Below are positions 1 to 11,985 of a stretch of DNA of 64,000 nucleotides, one piece after another. The position numbers and the translations under genes were made by a program. The DNA lies in NCBI GenBank assembly GCA_018340805.1, contig JACMZG010001870.1, positions 21,875,159 to 21,939,158 on the forward strand. The letters run 5' to 3'. The notes under the pieces are model-generated. The model did no database searches. It saw only the letters and a program-made list of their open reading frames with translations, and was not told the origin of the DNA. Positions within the stretch are counted from its first letter, which is position 1. Each line of letters opens with the position of its first letter. This DNA comes from Microvelia longipes (taxonomy: Eukaryota > Arthropoda > Insecta > Hemiptera > Veliidae).

Positions 1-3000
1 AAAAATAAAATGTATACTTTTCCTAGGACTATAACTCTATATATTTAAGTTATATGCATTAAGTAATCTGTATATCTATAGATATAATAGATTATAGATA
101 ATAATCGATTATAGATATAATCTATATCTATATTATATCTATCTATTAACTTTATATTTCTATGTTCACCCTTAAATTTCTTTAGACTTCTGTAGAGGTG
201 CATTTATTTTATTACAAATAAGTGAAATATTTTCCATATACTGAATTTATACTGTCAATAATTCAGTAATACTGAATAATGTCAATAGAAGAGGAAATGG
301 AAACGGGGTGACTTCACCACTCACAAGCGTACTAGACAAGCATATTAAGATAAAATAGTATAAGACTTCGAGCTTCATGGTCAAAAATCATTCAAAAATA
401 AATTATCTCTTTCAGGATGAAGTAAAATATTGCGTTAAGGAGCGAAACTGTTTAAAATAGGTTATTATTTGCTGTAAAAGTCGCTTGATATATTCTCTTA
501 GGTGAATGCGATTTTATTTTTAGCAAATAGAACCTACCCTTATTAGAACAATCATTTGATTATTAATTATTATTCATACACTTAAAGTTATTAGTTATTA
601 GATTTAAAATGCAATGGATTATTATAGACATTAATGGTGTATGTATTATTGTAGACTGTAGACTATTCAATTACGCTTACTGACATTAGGATTATAATAG
701 TCTTAATCTTGTAACTTTTTTGACGGCGTCAGGGTTTGTTTAACAGTTCATCGGAATCGATGTCATAATGTATAGTCGAAGTTCTTGAAAATATTTTGAA
801 AAAGTTAATGCCGAATGTCGCGAGAGAAGGAGTTTTATATAATAGGATACTAAAATTACGCAAAATTAACTTAATGGCTTTAACACGATATAGTAATTTC
901 TTCTAGTTTTCGAACTTGACAGATGGGATCTCATTTTAGCACCCCGGTTGATTAACTCTGCAGATTTCAAGTTTCTGTTGATTTTTCAGGCGAGCCATCT
1001 GCTCTGTCAGTCCGACAGTTTCTCCCCTTTGTTACATCTACATTCCTAATACTTTCATACATCACCTTGTCTTAGTTTTCTTGAAGATTCTCCACTTTAC
1101 CATTGCTATCTGTTCCCCTTGATTTATTTACACACTTCCGTGTATCTTTTTGACCCTTCCGGTTGACAATGCGAATAGATCCTCGGCATTTTTTATTTGT
1201 TTTTTTTTTTGTTGGCACCCTCTTTCAGACCATTTATATATCAATGTCACTAGGTTTCCTCTTAATATTTTGAGATTTTTCCACCCTTTTCCTATCTTTC
1301 ATCACATTTTTTCCGTAAACGTTTGCTTTATATTCTGAAAGGAAACAATTTTTCAAAAGGGAGGGAATCGATATCGTTGTATTATTTGGCAGAAACATTT
1401 AGATTACTATCTAGAAAAGGTTTTTAAGAAAATTTTAAGATAGATATCAATCAACCGTCAAATATGAATAGGATGAAGATGATAAAATACTTCGCCGGAC
1501 TTAAGCTGCGTTACTTCTCTTAAGACTTGAGAGAGATCCTAAAAGCATTTTTTTAGTTTTAAATTTATACTTTAACAGATTTTTCCTTCCCTGTCTTCTA
1601 TTACCAGAGACCATTGTATGATCAAAAAATGGGTTTCTTGATGGATTTTTTTTATCGAATGCCTTTTTTTAGTTCCTACTGACCCAAAATTTGTTAAAGG
1701 TTGTGTATGGATAAGTGTTTTTAATATTGGTGATTTTTTTTTTATTAACAATCCATATACATAATAAATACATTTATAGTACATGCACATTTAAAATTTA
1801 AAAAAAAAACATATAATAATAATAAAGAAAATACATTTATATTATTTATATATAAATAAAATATATTTATATGATAATACTTTCCTTAGAAAACTTTGTT
1901 TCAGTTCGACACCTTGATTTAATTTAAATTTATCTTTTATCAGGTGATCTATTTATTGTTCTAGATCTAATTTTCCAGTGGTAAAAATTTGTTTATTACT
2001 TTGAATATTCCTGCAACTATTAACCCTTATATTTCAGGATATTAATGAGTTTACTCATCAATATTACTCTTATTTGATGAGGACTTTAAAGACACAGAGT
2101 ATATTATACATGTTTTACTGTGTTCATATAATAAAACAATAAAAGGAAAAACAATAAAACATGCAAAGGATAGAAGTTTTAAAACTGAAACCGTTAATGT
2201 ATTTGTATCTACCGTCATGTGTTTTCATCTTACAATATACAGTAGGTATGTAATACCTACTGTACTGATAATCCAAAACCGCTATTACACCTGACACGTC
2301 CGTTTCAGATGTTTTTAAGACCTCCGAAATGGTTTTTATAAATTTGTCTGTTATTATCTAATCTATCAGTGTGTGTGGTTTGTGTTTGTTTGCTATCGTC
2401 TTTGTTCTCGGTGTGTTTATGATATAGGGTTGAATCCTTGTACAAAAATCAATCTTTAGGTTTAGTTGTGCTTTCGAAAAATATTTTTATGAGTTTAAAT
2501 TTGGGAAGGGTTCGAGCGGTCACCGCTGGAAATAAAACTTAGCTATCCTGTCTGAGGATAAGCAAAGCGAGAGCAAAGACGTACTGTATTATGAATCGGC
2601 TGATTTCCCGACCGAATTTTTTATTGTTGATTTTTCTCAAATAAATAATTCGAAGAGAAATCTCGCATGTGCGTGGCGAATCCAATTAGGTTAGTAAAAG
2701 TTCCGAGTTACCACTTACCGATTTTTTTTCTTATAACCTTCTATCTCATTGTGGTTTTTTGTATGTTTTTTATTTCATATTTTTTGTTCCCTTAAAAAAA
2801 CTTTTTAAAAGCAGGTAACAATAGATCCCTTTAAAGGGAACAATGTTGTTGACTTTTAATATAATTTATTGTTAATTAGGGTGAAACGTTGTATTGACAT
2901 TTTTAAGAAACCGCAGCCTGTAAAAGGCTTTGTTGGGATAATTAATGTAATAGGGGTTTATTGTAGATATATATTTGATATATGACTAGCAAAGTAACCA

Positions 3001-4804
3001 ATCAGTTGGGGTATTAGGTCGTCATCCTAGGTTTATAACCTGGCGATAAGAAGGGTATAGGGGTGTTATGAGTCTGAGAGTGTTGGATGGAGGTTGGCGA
3101 CAGTTTCTTACATCGGAAAAATGATAGACTCACTAGAGTCAACCGAGGAACTTAAATAACAATTTGAGTTCCTTGAGAGTGAGCCGAGAAAACAAGAAGC
3201 ATTTTTTTGCCTACAAAATATTTTTTTGGAATCCTAGGACAGACAACACCTTTACTATCTTCCACTCTCACCACAAACACCAATCCAATTTTAAATACTT
3301 CTCCGGCCGTAAACATTTTGGATCCGTCATCAAATTTGCTGGTCTACTCAATGATTGAACCGCTCTGCTCTTGCCAAACACTACGTGAAAGGATTTAGAA
3401 CTATTTTGACGGGGTTAACTCGTCGACTAAACCTAATATAGAACTGTACTGTATTTACTATAGTACAGTAAAGTTGCAGGTCCTTTAACTTTATCACTTG
3501 TTCTAAACCACTTCGCATTTTATGTCGATGAAATCTCACCATAAGATCAGAGGGTTCAGCAATTCTAGATGTAAAATACTACCTCTGGTTTGGATTAGTT
3601 ATTAAGATAAATACAGTATTTGTATGCTAATAATACTACGAAATACATTCTTTTAACCTATATACTGTCTTAATAAAGAATATTTCTCAAGAACAACTTT
3701 TAAAATATTTTGTCAAAAAAACTTTATTTTAAATATTCTTGTGCCTTCAATAATCTGTTTTTATTAAGTGTCTCTTTTATTATTGAATGCTGAACATAAA
3801 TAGTGCACAATTCTATATGTATAATGAGAACAACAAATATATTTTATTATTCCAGACCTCCCACTAATTAAACACACTTCATGAACTCACAAATATATTG
3901 AGTTATTTTTCCCCTTTTTTATTACATTATTCTTCTTTATTCTATTCATTAACTTTCTCGTGTCATTTATACTTCATTATTGTTTATTAGCTATTGTCCT
4001 TTCATCAAGAAGAAAGAAAACTAAAATTAACTTATTATGTATTACCATACAATAAGGGTTTTTATAGAGCATATTATTATATGATATGTACCAAAGAAGT
4101 ACCGTTTTTGCATTTATTTAATTAAGTTATAACAGTTTTCAAACTTAAGTTGAGTGAATATGAAATTCTTAAGGGTGCACTGCCATTGAAAGAAAAACAC
4201 CTTGACAATAAGTGCAACATTTTTATTGTAATAGGTGTTTATTTATTAAATTGACCTTTGATCGGTATTTTTGTTATCTTATCTTGATTTTACATAATTA
4301 AGCTTACCCATTAACCTTTTGAAGTTACACAGCCTTATTTTTATCACGTTAAAATTCAATTTTATCCCCTAAACTACGGCCACAATGTTTATCAGAATCG
4401 CACCGAATTTGGTTTGCGTAGTATGTAAACACAATATCTTGGGAATAGATTTTGGGATGAAGAACAAAAATAAATTTTCTAGTATGATCTTGAAAATTTG
4501 AAAAATTAAATTTTAGCACCTTTATAAAATATCAAGTCTCTAAGTAAATAGGGACGAAGCATTATAGGAAATGCGAAAAACATAGCGTTACAACAACTTT
4601 AAAGAGGTATTCTAAAAAGGAGAGTTTAAGTAAGATTTATAAATGAGTGTTGAAGACGTACATAAAAATATTGCTTATACATAGACCGCATTAACTGCAT
4701 ACAATTTAGTGAATGCATTACACTGAAGTTCAATGTCTTGATGACGTCATCAGGTTAGTAGTAAAGTCGTTAAGGTTCCTCAAGCAATAGGCATATAACC
4801 ACCT
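1..4804. other. AT-rich non-coding stretch, no gene recognised
   Basis: I see no open frame with family resemblance or coding-like composition here. The only short frames are low-complexity or contain no recognisable motif. The stretch contains short palindromic TA sequence near 60-150, a dispersed-repeat copy near 2305-2480 (listed separately), and homopolymer-rich AT sequence. A weakly tRNA-like segment sits near 2985-3050. If the tetraspanin gene starts upstream of the window, this stretch could be part of its long first intron, but nothing in the sequence proves that. Confidence 0.6.
2305..2480 (+). repeat. Dispersed repeat, copy 1 of 3
   Basis: This segment shares an ordered series of words (TTTTTAAGACCTCC, then a GTCTGT/TGTGTG-rich part, GTGTGTTTATG, then ATCAATCTTTAGG or AATCTTTAGG) with copies near 33655-33790 and 63054-63200. 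The copies have diverged by substitutions and small indels. No coding capacity is seen, so an old interspersed element is the simplest reading. Confidence 0.5.
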
Positions 4805-4887
4805 TAACATCAAAAAGACTTCGAGTGTTCTCGTGCACCATACGCAAAAATGTAAATGCTCACACCTACATTCTTACAATGTGGGAA

Positions 4888-4893
<6 letters not shown>
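4805..4893 (-). repeat. Microsatellite-bordering repeat, copy A
   Basis: Read on the minus strand this is a TATATA tract followed by CCCACATTGTAAGAATG, a GTGTGAGCATTTAC block, GCACGAGAACACTCGAAG and TCTTTTTGA. The same order occurs on the plus strand at 18742-18860, again directly against a TA tract. It is therefore a dispersed element whose one edge coincides with the microsatellite. Confidence 0.6.

Positions 4894-4966
<73 letters not shown>
4894..4966. repeat. TA dinucleotide microsatellite
   Basis: Almost uninterrupted TA repeat of about 70 bp. It abuts copy A of the microsatellite-bordering repeat. Confidence 0.95.
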
Positions 4967-4969
<3 letters not shown>

Positions 4970-6255
4970 GTTTATCTTGTAAAAACACAAAATTGATCAA
5001 CTTTTGGTTTTCCTCTGGCATTGCCTGCGTTATAACTTCCTTAACTTGCGTTAAGGTGCTTTGAATTGCGAAAAGGAATGATCGACACCATTAAATTATT
5101 AAGAATTCGTCATTAATTTAACTTAAATGACAAATTGTTTACGCTTCAAGAAAAATGGCCTTTTAAAAACATTCTTTAGGGTTGCTGAATAAAAAGCATG
5201 AAAAAGGCCTTAACATGATTATTTCTCCCCCCCCCCTCCCCCATCGAGTCTCCTACTCCCCTCTGCTTCATGTAAATATCATCTCTACTATTAATCTTGT
5301 TTTACAGAGATACTTTGCCAAAACAAACCTCTTTCGTATTAATTCTCATTGTTTTGTCTCTAATATAATTAATACTAATGTTTAACCATGCTTTAGTCAA
5401 CTGGAGTGCGATGGAATGAAAAATTAATAAAATGGGTATTTCCTCTATAGGAGCTTGCATTTTAACTTTTCCTCATTAACACTGTGGATATATAGGAAAA
5501 GTATTGCGTTTGCTGTAATTATTATAGAAGCTCTTAAAGGTCTTAAGGTGCTTAAAGCCTATCTATTAGTTTTTACCGAGTTATTTTAATTTCATTTATT
5601 CAATTCTATTCTATGCCACTATTCTTATAACTTATTCTTTAATGAGTTGCGTTTAACATGTTTCTCTTTTGTTGCAGGTAAGTCATGAAAGACAGTAACT
5701 TATCAAAATGCACGTAAGGTTATAAATTTGATCTTTTTTTTGGCATTGGTCGACTTGGACCATACAGCCATATAATAAAATAAATTTGATTTAATAAATA
5801 GTTTATTAGTAGTCCCTAAGACCGAAATAAAGAAACAAGAGACCTTAGGAATGGTCGCTATGCAGAGTCGGCGCTAACAGGGACCTTCCCGTATAATGTT
5901 TGTCCTATATATTGGCGCTAATAGTTGTTTTTCCTTTATAAATTTGTCATACTATTCGTTTAGTTTAGTGGCATTCTGCCTCGATACAAGATAATTTCCA
6001 AATTTATTAGTAAAATAACATGATTTTTTTACATTAATTTATGTATGTCAAACGATATAAAATCAGAACTAATGCGGGTAATGAAATTTACTTACGTATT
6101 TATCCTAACATGAAACAAGGTTTTGTAAATTTTCTTTTTCTGAGTTATTATTGTGGTTTAATGACGCCTTAGACATTTCAAAAACATTACGTTTCTGAAG
6201 ATTTAGATGTCGATTTTTGTACCAAATTTAATTTTGGTTTGAAACTGTATTTAAC

Positions 6256-6256
<1 letters not shown>
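4967..6256. other. Non-coding stretch, nothing recognised
   Basis: AT-rich sequence with a C-rich run near 5225-5242. A splice-acceptor-like site at about 5680 is followed by a short ATG frame and a GTAAGG, but no matching downstream exon was found, so it is not called. Confidence 0.5.
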
Positions 6257-6340
<84 letters not shown>

Positions 6341-6351
6341 ATATATATATA
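6257..6351. repeat. TA dinucleotide microsatellite
   Basis: About 95 bp of TA repeat with one break near 6329. The frames it produces on both strands (alternating Tyr-Ile) are artefacts of the repeat. Confidence 0.95.
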
Positions 6352-9300
6352 TCTACAATATTTATTAATATATTCTTGGTTATTGAGTATCCTCGTCCTT
6401 TTAAGAAACCCACCTCCCTCCTCTTTGATTCTAATCTTATAAGCTCATTTTTTCTTTGGAAATCCTCTAATAAACACATAATTTAACTACTATCGATTTA
6501 TGAGTATGAATTTACATTTTTTAAGTTAACTCGAGGGAAGTCTGTGCTTTATTTTAATGAAGTTTATAACGTTATAAAAAAAATTATTAATGTTTCAGTA
6601 AAGTATGATTTTTTATATTAGTGATGTAGAATTTACTTTTAACAGTCGACCAACGTAAAGTTTTAGTTTTCCTCTTTTATTACGTCTTCAAGCCACCTAT
6701 AGACCTGAATATCACTGTTGTTTACATTTTATAGCATGTGTGCATTACATTAACATGTAGGGTACTTGATGTCCTCTTTGTGCTCTTTAAAATTGAATAC
6801 CTTTTGTTTTATGTTCACAAACATGTAGTGATGAAATGATAACTCTTCAAAACTATTTTTTTCCATTTAATGTATGACTGCCGTTAGTGTGAATGACCAA
6901 ATTCATTGTTAAAATGAATACAATATTAAAATATTGCTTGCAGGAAATTCATTTTGATTTTACTTAAACTTTCTATCAGGAATCACTTCTAATTTATTTT
7001 TGATGTTGAAATCTACACGATTTAGTTTTATTTCGTTTGTTACTGAGAGATTCCAGTTTAGTTCTATCAATGACTTCTATTATTATGCTTTTTGACTTTT
7101 GTTCTCAACTTTATGTTCTTTATTATCCTTGGTTTAATTTATGGTCTTTTGTTTTATATTTCTCCCTCTACTGTTGTTTTGTTTTCATGTATTATGAATC
7201 TTTTCTACATAATATTGATTTATCGCGAGTTCTTTTAAAAAACATTATACTGTAGTTTGAGGACTTGATGACACCTTATTTGCTGTCATATTTTAGTTTT
7301 CGTTGGCATTATTGTTTCTTGAGTTATTAATGTAATCATTTTAATTCTGATATAAAAACATCTTTTACTTCGCGCGATTTTAAGCTCTGAACATTTTTAT
7401 TGACAAACTAAGCTTAAGAATATAAACAATTTCGCAATTTTTTGTTGTTGTGGTGTAGATTTTATTTAAATCTGCAATTTTATTTAAATCTGCAATTTTA
7501 TTTATTAACCTAATAGTGTTTGGTCCTTACATAGAGATATTGCTAGTAGATATGCTATATCGGTTGAATTTTCATTTGAATTTTTGAACATCAAAAAAGG
7601 AACTTGAACCCAATAAAATAAAATAAAATAAAACTGTTGGTATGTATCTCTTATATGGGTGGGTCCTTAGAATAATTGTAATATAGAAGAAAATTGTAAT
7701 ATTGTTCCTGTTTATAAAAACATTGTAGAATTAAAGTCGTTCTTTTCCTAATAGTAAATTTAGAAGGAGCACACCACGTGTAATCTAATGATAGCAGAGA
7801 TGTTGGGCTAGAGACCAGTCGCTGCCAACCTAACAAATCTAAATTAATTATTTTTTTGAGTATTTACTTCAAACGTTATATAGCATATAACGGAGCAATT
7901 TTAAGGAAACTAATTTAATTACTACCTTTCCCAAACTTCAGGAAATTATATGACTAAAATCATTGAGTCTTCGCTTTAAATGTAAATAAAAAAATAAATT
8001 TATTTTTAATATTATATCTTTGTTAGTATAATTGTTACTAATTTGACTATACATTTAAATTGAATTAAATTTTACATAAACGCCAGGTGGGTTATCAACT
8101 GATCTCCAGATCGTGTTATTATCACACCTGCGTTGCCGTAGGTTTTATTGTCTCTGCTCTTGAGCAGCTTCTCTGTTGTCAGTAATGCTCTTTCTGTCCT
8201 ATTATTACAAGGTGCGGTTGCAAAATATTTTACTGAACAAAAAAAAACTGATGGACGTAAAAAGTTAGTAAATGAAATCTATATTAATGATTGAACACTT
8301 ATGTTTTTATTGGTGGTTTAATTATAGGCTTTATCTGTAAAATGTTATCTAAATATTTATTAATCGAGCTATTGTTTTACTTGTATCGCTTTTTTTACTA
8401 CAGTTATGAAATTAGATGCATTTCATTCCACCCATTTACATTTATAATTAAATTTGTTTGTAAAGAACAGTTCAAAGATGTTAAAATTACAGCGGATAGT
8501 ATTTATTTCATTTTCCCGCTTAAAATGTTCTACTACAACTCTGTAAAAATTGCATGACAATTCTTAGATTACTTCTTTTGTTAAATTTTAACTTGTAATA
8601 TTTTTGCAACTTGCGATGGTTTCACACTTAGTTTGTACATATTTATGTATCCTTTTATAAAAAACATTGTGCCTTTAAGGTCATAAATAAACGAAGATGT
8701 CAAACATAAAATATGACTGTGTGTAAATTATGTATTTATATGTAACAAAATGTATATATGGCATGTGTACAAAATATTTGCATTTTTAGATTTTGACAAA
8801 TTTTATCTTTATCCAGCTATCCATTAGGGATTAGTAAATATATGTTAAATTGACTTGAGAAGATCATAAATTAGAATTTAGGATACGAAAGGTATTAACA
8901 TGTTTGACAAAATATGTTGAAATACTCTTCTTTATTCTTTAAAATGTTATTTATTTTATCTAAGTTGGATCTTGATTGGATCAAAGGGGCTTAAAAAATT
9001 CTGATTAAGTTGAAAACGCGTGGGTTTGTAAAGTAAATATTTAAATAATATGACATATTTGTTAGCTCATACGAGTTTATACATCTTGGCGATGTGTCAA
9101 ACTAGTTGAGATAAGAATAAGTTTAAAGCCGTAGGCCTTTTGTTTTACAATTAGCATAGTCTTTAAAATTAGGCTTCAAATACATATTTATTGTAAGCAA
9201 TAATCAATAAAATTATTTTAAAAAATTATCTTTATGAGCCAAATTTTATTAGTTCAAGATTATCTAATTAGATGTATCTAATTAAATAATATTTTCAGCC

Positions 9301-10140
9301 TGTTTCTAATAGACTTGGAAACCGACATGTATGGCGTTTCTAAGACTGTCTTAATTAAAAATTTACTGCTTTCTCTGTAAATGTTAACAGATGGCAGCAG
9401 GATATCAATACGTTTCATAAAACAGTTAGTTTCGGTATCCACATGTCTCGACCTTTTCGTCGTCTTCTTAGTGTATTCAAATAAAATGCATGCCCCTGCA
9501 ATAAAAATTTCTTTTGCTTACGGTTAAGTTGGCCAAACGTTATGTCTACGGATTTCAATCTTCATCTTAAGATCTCTAAGAAACGATGAAAGGATAATTT
9601 TCATATACTTCCTAGGCGAAAGGTTTTAAAAATGTTGTATTATTTTATAATATAAAAAGTCTAAAAATACACTGTTCTTTAAATTGACGAAGAACAAAAT
9701 TTTAGTTTGTTACTGAAAAACAATTTTAAAAAAAATAAAATGATATTATGATAGTACCTCGGGTCTGGATTTTTAGGGTAAACATAATACTATTCCTATG
9801 TGCCTATTTTTTTCTTTTTCTATAAAATTAATGATTTATTAGGTAATAAGTAAAGAGATTTAAATAAAAAGTAAAAATAAATGAAAAGTTTCGTGCATAA
9901 GAGTGAGCTCGCATGCAAATTTACCTTCAGATTGACAATAAATACTACTTTAATAGTCTAAAGACAGCTGGACAAATGTAATTCGTAGGTAACTTGTGCT
10001 ATATATAGAATAGAAACAGTAAATAGTAGTCCCTCACAGCACAGGCCATGCCTTTAGTGAGGGATATTCTCTAGATTAAAAGAGATTAATATTTGTTGGT
10101 TTAAGAAAATTGTAATTTTATTAAATAAAGAGAAATTAAA
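6352..10140. other. Non-coding stretch, nothing recognised
   Basis: AT-rich sequence with only short, low-complexity frames. A 19-bp word containing AAATCTGCAATTTTATTT is tandemly repeated near 7457-7505. I could support no gene on either strand. Confidence 0.5.
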
Positions 10141-10144
10141 AAAA

Positions 10145-10268
10145 ATAATAGTAAATTGAATAGTATAGTATAAAAATATATATTAGTATAGTAGAAAATA
10201 GTAGTATAGTGTAATGAAGGATAGTACTATAGTATAAGAAATATTCTAGTATAATAATAAATAGAAAT
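10145..10268. repeat. Degenerate TAGTA-rich simple repeat
   Basis: The words AGTATAGTA and TAGTATAGT recur with small variations over about 120 bp. This looks like a decayed short tandem repeat. Confidence 0.6.
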
Positions 10269-10926
10269 AGATAGAACTTGTAGGCTCACTCATGAAAAGG
10301 TTTTCGAATTCCCGTCACAAATAATTTTATCTACTCACGGCAGCAAAATTAGCCATTACTGAACTGTTTTTAAGCTGCAAAATGTCATTTTACCTACACT
10401 GTCAAACAATTCGGGAAATATTTTAAAACAGTACGCAAGATGTTTCAAAACAGTACTCAAAATGTTTTGGTAATGAAAAAAGTACTAGGGAGTTATGGCT
10501 CATTTAAATAACATAGGAAACAAGTCAAAGCTCCTTAGGCGGGAAAATGAATGAGTGGAGGTTATTATTTTACAAATTATTGTGTGAATTTCGGTATTGT
10601 ATTATTTTGTAAACTATGATTTATTCTAGCTTGTTTCTAGTATGTAACTTTCTTTATTGTTACTTTAAATTACGATATTATTATTAAATGTTTAACATTT
10701 AACATTTGTTTATCTAATAATATATAATGTTGTGGAAACAAATTGGCAACACTGATAATTTTGGCATTAAATTAAATTATTTACCAGCTGTTTATGAATC
10801 GACAGATTTTTAATGTTTAAGTCGTCAGATTTTGTATTTCATGTTATATTTAGTTTAAGTATAAAGTTAAAAAAAAACGTTATCAAAAACTAAATCTGTA
10901 AACTAAAGTTATGTTACTAAAACATA

Positions 10927-11046
10927 ATGAACAGTGAAGTGAATAAAGATACAAACATTGTTGACATTGACGAGTTATTGGACCACACTCCACCTGATAT
11001 TGTCAGCGTTGCATTCTACTTCAAAGCAGTCTTTTACTGCCTGTAA
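10927..11046 (+). CDS. Possible short orphan ORF or first exon (39 aa)
   Basis: An ATG opens a 39-codon frame starting MNSEVNKDTNIVDIDELLD and containing HTPPDIVSVAFYFK before a TAA. Composition is less AT-rich and more balanced in amino acids than surrounding frames, which is why it is listed. It could be a first coding exon, since a GTAAAA donor-like site overlaps its last codons, or a chance frame. No family is recognised. A small inverted-repeat element begins about 60 bp after its stop. Confidence 0.2.
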   Translation: MNSEVNKDTNIVDIDELLDHTPPDIVSVAFYFKAVFYCL

Positions 11047-11106
11047 AATCTCGCAGCAAGTATTTAAATAATCTCTAGTGTATTTTTTCTGCCGTTAGTA
11101 GATAAA

Positions 11107-11285
11107 AATAGTATATGCTACTATGCAGCAAAGAAACATTGCAGACTCGTGCAATTGATTACCTGCCTCGGCTTACGCCTCTGCAGGTAATTTCCATAGC
11201 CCACCCTCGCCTTCGGCTCGGGGGCAAATTTATAAAACTCGTCCTCAAAATTCCATTTTGCTGCCTAGTAGCATAATATACTATT
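11107..11285. mobile_element. Short TIR element (MITE-like), about 180 bp
   Basis: The ends are inverted repeats of about 26 bp: AATAGTATATGCTACTATGC at the left, and its near reverse complement ending GTAGCATAATATACTATT at the right. The interior is GC-richer than the neighbourhood and non-coding. The size and structure fit a non-autonomous DNA transposon; the superfamily cannot be assigned. Confidence 0.65.
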
Positions 11286-11643
11286 CTCTAAATCCTATCC
11301 TTATATTAGGATTTTTTATATTAACTGGCTTTTATAATTGAAAAATTATATTTAATAAAACCCATAAAATTTTGCCTTAAATATTGAGCAAATTTAAATG
11401 AATAAACTTTTTGATAAACCTCTACTACCAAATATAATATCAATATTGTTTGGAAACTAAAGGCTTTGTGTTTTGAATTTACAGTATTAGGTATAACTTA
11501 TTTTAGAATAAGTCGTTTACTTTAAGTTATAGTTTAGTTTAATGTGATGATTTTGATTCAAATTGATTTCTGTTTGCTTTTCCGTGCATTAAATTAGTCT
11601 TTCATTAAGTTTCTTTTAAGGTTTAAGAAATTTATTTTAGTTT

Positions 11644-11985
11644 TTACACTAAAAGAAAAATCATAACGAATACTAAGAAAACATAAGGTATCCAGTCTCT
11701 ATTTTTTTTTAAGAAGCCAAACGTTCCTTTTTCATTTTGTTGACTTCTTCTTTCTTCTTTTTCATTTCGTTGGTTTTTCCGTTTTTCGTCTTGTTCAGTA
11801 CGTGAACTTTTCCTTCTTTCTTCCTTTTCAATTTGATAGGCTTTCCTTCTTTCTTCTTGATCAATTTGATCACTTTTCCTTCTTCTTCTTCTTTGGCTGC
11901 TCCTATCACTGATTTCACTAACACTGAAGTCCATGTTATATAATACTAAACTGTTTTTAGCCACTGTGTTTTCCGGCGAACTCAT
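11644..11985 (-). CDS. Possible tail-anchored charged protein, 113 aa, unknown
   Basis: An uninterrupted ATG-to-TAA frame of 113 codons. Residues about 1-27 are ordinary in composition. Residues 28-86 are a run of Arg/Lys/Glu/Gln-rich segments built on an EERRK-like word, likely helical. Residues about 95-113 (IPYVFLVFVMIFLLV) are a hydrophobic segment that ends at the stop, the layout of a tail-anchored membrane protein. AATAAA lies within about 10 bp after the stop and could be its poly(A) signal. Against it: the plus strand is a CTT/TTC-rich low-complexity tract that can open frames by chance, and another frame is also open across much of it. No homologue is recognised. It could be a small orphan gene or a last exon. 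Confidence 0.35.
   Translation of the reverse strand: MSSPENTVAKNSLVLYNMDFSVSEISDRSSQRRRRRKSDQIDQEERRKAYQIEKEERRKSSRTEQDEKRKNQRNEKEERRSQQNEKGTFGFLKKNRDWIPYVFLVFVMIFLLV

Noticed and set aside
2980..3055. tRNA gene (A-box-like TAGCAAAGTAACC and B-box-like GGTTTATAACC)
   Set aside because: I could not fold a cloverleaf with an acceptor stem; at best a decayed tRNA-derived repeat.
4825..5064. Frame with a long alternating Tyr-Ile run
   Set aside because: Produced by the TA microsatellite; the same kind of frame occurs at every TA tract in the window.
5683..5718. Possible tetraspanin first coding exon (acceptor TTGTTGCAG, ATG, then MKDSNLSKC and a GTAAGG donor)
   Set aside because: The short peptide before a Cys would fit a tetraspanin N-terminus, but no exon for TM1, the small loop or TM2 exists between it and 19309 on the plus strand, so it cannot be joined.
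8291..8557. 88-codon hydrophobic frame containing SKYLLIELLFYLYRF
   Set aside because: Looked briefly like a TM1 exon but lacks acceptor, donor and any tetraspanin or receptor motif; AT-rich DNA gives hydrophobic frames by chance.
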